Below are positions 21,760-23,566 of a stretch of 23,566 nucleotides of DNA, piece by piece (the stretch's first letter is position 1; each line of letters opens with the position of its first letter). Under the pieces are notes generated by a model. It did no database searches, was not told the DNA's origin, and saw nothing but the letters and a program-made list of their open reading frames with translations. This DNA is from an uncultured Eubacteriales bacterium (GTDB taxonomy: Bacteria; Bacillota_A; Clostridia; Christensenellales; Aristaeellaceae): NCBI GenBank assembly GCA_900313545.1, contig OMRS01000381.1, positions 1 to 23,566 of the forward strand, written 5' to 3'. The translations under genes and the position numbers were made by a program.

Positions 21760-23566
21760 TCAGGCCCGGACGACAAAAAGCGTTGCCTGTACGCCGTTGA
21801 TGTTCCATTCCCTGCCCTCGCCCTCAAGCGCTGCACAGGTCAGGTCCGTGGCCAGCACGCCCCGGCAGATGTTGTCCCGGTAAAGCGCAATCGCCTCCTG
21901 CAGCGCCGCGCTGTCGGTCTGCACGCCCACGCGGATGCGGTCGGTGACCTCCAGGCCGGACTCCTTGCGCATGGTCTGCACCTTGGAGACGATCTCGCGG
22001 GCGTAGCCCTCGGCGATCAGTTCGGGGGTCAGGTTGGTGTCCAGCGCCACGGTGACCTCCTTTTCACTGGAGACCACATAGCCCGGCTTGCGAATGGGCG
22101 CGGTGAGCACGTCCTCGCTCATGAGCTCCACCGCCGTCCCCTCCAGCTCGAAGGTCAGCGCCTTTCCGCTCTCCAGCAGGGCCACCACTTCGTTGCCGTC
22201 CAGGGTGGTCAGCTTCTCGCCGATGGAGCGCAGGAGCTTCCCGTACTTTTTGCCGAGGGTGCGCATCTGGGGCTTCAGTGAATAGGTCATGAAGGCGGTG
22301 GTGTCATCGGTGAACTCCACGCTCTTCACATTGAGCTCATCCCCGGCCAGGGCGCTGTAGGCCTCCGGCAGGGTGACGCCGCTGACGATCATGCGGGACA
22401 GGGGCTGGCGGACCTTCAGGCCGGATTCGGCGCGGGCCGCGCGGCCCTGCACCACCACGGCAAGCAGGTCCTTCATGTGTGCCTCCATCTCCGGATCGAT
22501 CATGGCGGGGTCCGCCACGGGGAAGTCGGTCAGGTGCACGGATTCCGGCGCGTCCGGATTCACGGAGCACACCAGGTTCTGATACATGCTCTCCGCCATG
22601 AAGGGCGTAAAGGGCGCGGTCAGGCGGCTCATGGTCTCCAGCACATGGTACAGCGTGGCAAACGCGGCCTCCTTGTCGCCGGCCATGCCCTTGCCCCAGA
22701 AGCGCTCGCGGCTGCGGCGCACGTACCAGTTGGACAGGTCATCCACAAAGTCGATCATGGCACGGCTGGCTTCGGTGATGCGGTAATTCTGCAGGTGATC
22801 GTCCACCGCCTGCACCAGGGAGTTGAGGCGGGAGAGGATCCAGCGGTCCATGAGGGTCAGGTTCACCTGGGAGAGCGGATGGTCCTTGGGATCAAACTGG
22901 TCGATCTGCGCGTAGAGGATGAAGAAGGCGTAGGTGTTCCAGAGGGTGCCCATGTACTTGCGCTGGGACTCCTCCACGGCCTTGGCATAGAAGCGGTTGG
23001 GCAGCCAGGGCGCCGCATTGCTGTAGAAGAACCAGCGCACGGCATCCGCGCCCTGCACGTTCAGCACGGACCAGGGATCCACCACGTTGCCCTTGTGCTT
23101 GCTCATCTTCTGGCCGTCCTTGTCCTGGACATGGCCCATGACGATGCAGTTTTCAAAGGGATTGGTGTCAAACAGGCAGGTGGAGATGGCCAGCAGGGTG
23201 TAGAACCACCCGCGGGTCTGGTCCACGGCCTCGGAGATGAAGTCCGCCGGGAAGCGCTTCTCGAACTTCTCCCGGTTCTCAAAAGGATAGTGCCACTGGG
23301 CAAAGGGCATGGAGCCGCTGTCGTACCAGCAGTCGATGACTTCCTTTTCCCTGTGCATTTCCCCTCCGCAGTCGGGGCAGGTGAAGGTGACGGCGTCGAT
23401 GTAGGGACGGTGCAGCTCGATGTCCGCGGGCACATCCTTCCCCAGCTCGCACAGCTCCTGGCGGCTGCCCACCACGTGGACCTTGCCGCAGTCCCGGCAG
23501 ACCCACACCGGCAGGGGCGTGCCCCAGTAGCGCTCGCGGGAGAGGCCCCAGTCGATCACGTTCTCC
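21760..23566 (-). CDS. ileS: Isoleucyl-tRNA synthetase, C-terminal 600 residues (5' end outside window)
   Basis: It charges tRNA-Ile with isoleucine in the cytoplasm. The frame enters from the right edge at 23566. Visible are the 'SRERYWGTPLPVW' block, a zinc-type CxxC pair (CRDCGKVH, CPDCGGEMH), 'DCWYDSGSMPF', the KMSKHKGN signature (class I KMSKS loop), 'GADAVRWFFYSNAAPW', and the anticodon-binding region from about 'RWILSRLNSLVQAV'. The C-terminus continues through 'SLKPQMRTLGKKYGKLL' (DUF5915-type) and does not show the C-terminal zinc knuckle of E. coli-type IleS. This is the layout I associate with type 2 (eukaryote-like) IleS. The GH4-like gene begins 17 bp after its stop, so it heads the operon in this window. 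Confidence 0.95.
   Translation of the reverse strand, partial: ENVIDWGLSRERYWGTPLPVWVCRDCGKVHVVGSRQELCELGKDVPADIELHRPYIDAVTFTCPDCGGEMHREKEVIDCWYDSGSMPFAQWHYPFENREKFEKRFPADFISEAVDQTRGWFYTLLAISTCLFDTNPFENCIVMGHVQDKDGQKMSKHKGNVVDPWSVLNVQGADAVRWFFYSNAAPWLPNRFYAKAVEESQRKYMGTLWNTYAFFILYAQIDQFDPKDHPLSQVNLTLMDRWILSRLNSLVQAVDDHLQNYRITEASRAMIDFVDDLSNWYVRRSRERFWGKGMAGDKEAAFATLYHVLETMSRLTAPFTPFMAESMYQNLVCSVNPDAPESVHLTDFPVADPAMIDPEMEAHMKDLLAVVVQGRAARAESGLKVRQPLSRMIVSGVTLPEAYSALAGDELNVKSVEFTDDTTAFMTYSLKPQMRTLGKKYGKLLRSIGEKLTTLDGNEVVALLESGKALTFELEGTAVELMSEDVLTAPIRKPGYVVSSEKEVTVALDTNLTPELIAEGYAREIVSKVQTMRKESGLEVTDRIRVGVQTDSAALQEAIALYRDNICRGVLATDLTCAALEGEGREWNINGVQATLFVVRA

Noticed and set aside
20396..21883. 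495-codon plus-strand open frame
   Set aside because: It is the antisense of the GH4-like gene, His/Gln/Ala-rich from reversed GC-rich codons, with no domain. It is open only because of high GC.

Overview
The window looks like chromosome from a fairly high-GC Clostridia-type Firmicute. Supporting this are Gram-positive AGGAGG ribosome-binding sites, TTG and GTG starts justified by such sites, sigma-A promoters with 17-nt spacers, a CHAP/YkuD cell-wall enzyme, an ECF-type S component, a TnpV-like protein, and families I associate with gut Clostridia (Lachnospiraceae or Christensenellales-like). The order-level placement is a guess from family composition. No tRNA, rRNA or CRISPR array was seen.

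Layout. (1) 1-1.2 kb: an accessory-looking left edge with the 3' end of a tnpV gene and its terminator, a sparse 600-bp spacer with short direct repeats, and a small DUF6291-like gene. (2) 1.6-7.2 kb: two secreted proteins of unknown function (1595-2365 and 6437-7225) flank an M29 aminopeptidase on the minus strand (2563-3792) and a plus-strand trio: a four-helix membrane protein, a DUF6765-like protein and an HdeD/DUF308-like membrane protein. (3) 7.7-9.7 kb: a free-standing YtcJ-type amidohydrolase with a clear promoter, a palindromic operator candidate, a structured leader and a strong terminator. (4) 10-15.5 kb, minus strand: a transposase-derived ORF that has lost its apparent catalytic residues, an HD-domain hydrolase, an SF1 helicase carrying an inserted DEDDh exonuclease, a decayed fragment of PTS Enzyme I, and a cysteine-rich small protein. 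(5) 15.7-18.8 kb, minus strand: an operon from a near-consensus promoter encoding a CHAP + PG-binding + YkuD cell-wall protein and an ECF FolT-like S component with an unusual external tail. (6) 18.8-23.57 kb, minus strand: a tight operon of ileS (partial), a glycoside hydrolase family 4-like protein lacking the family's metal ligands, a SAM methyltransferase and an RluA-type pseudouridine synthase.

How the genes work together. The right-hand operon is translation-centred: a tRNA charging enzyme and two probable RNA-modification enzymes, with an odd GH4-like protein between them. The 15.7-18.8 kb operon joins wall remodelling to a membrane S component. The helicase-exonuclease and the HD hydrolase are only about 50 bp apart and are probably co-transcribed, which suggests a nucleic-acid or nucleotide metabolism pair. 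The left third is mainly cell-surface and membrane proteins of unknown role.

No complete, clearly novel multi-gene system can be proven from sequence alone. The best leads are the metal-ligand-less GH4 homologue in an ileS operon, the helicase with inserted exonuclease next to an HD protein, the intact but catalytically altered transposase derivative, and the S component with an extracytoplasmic tail.
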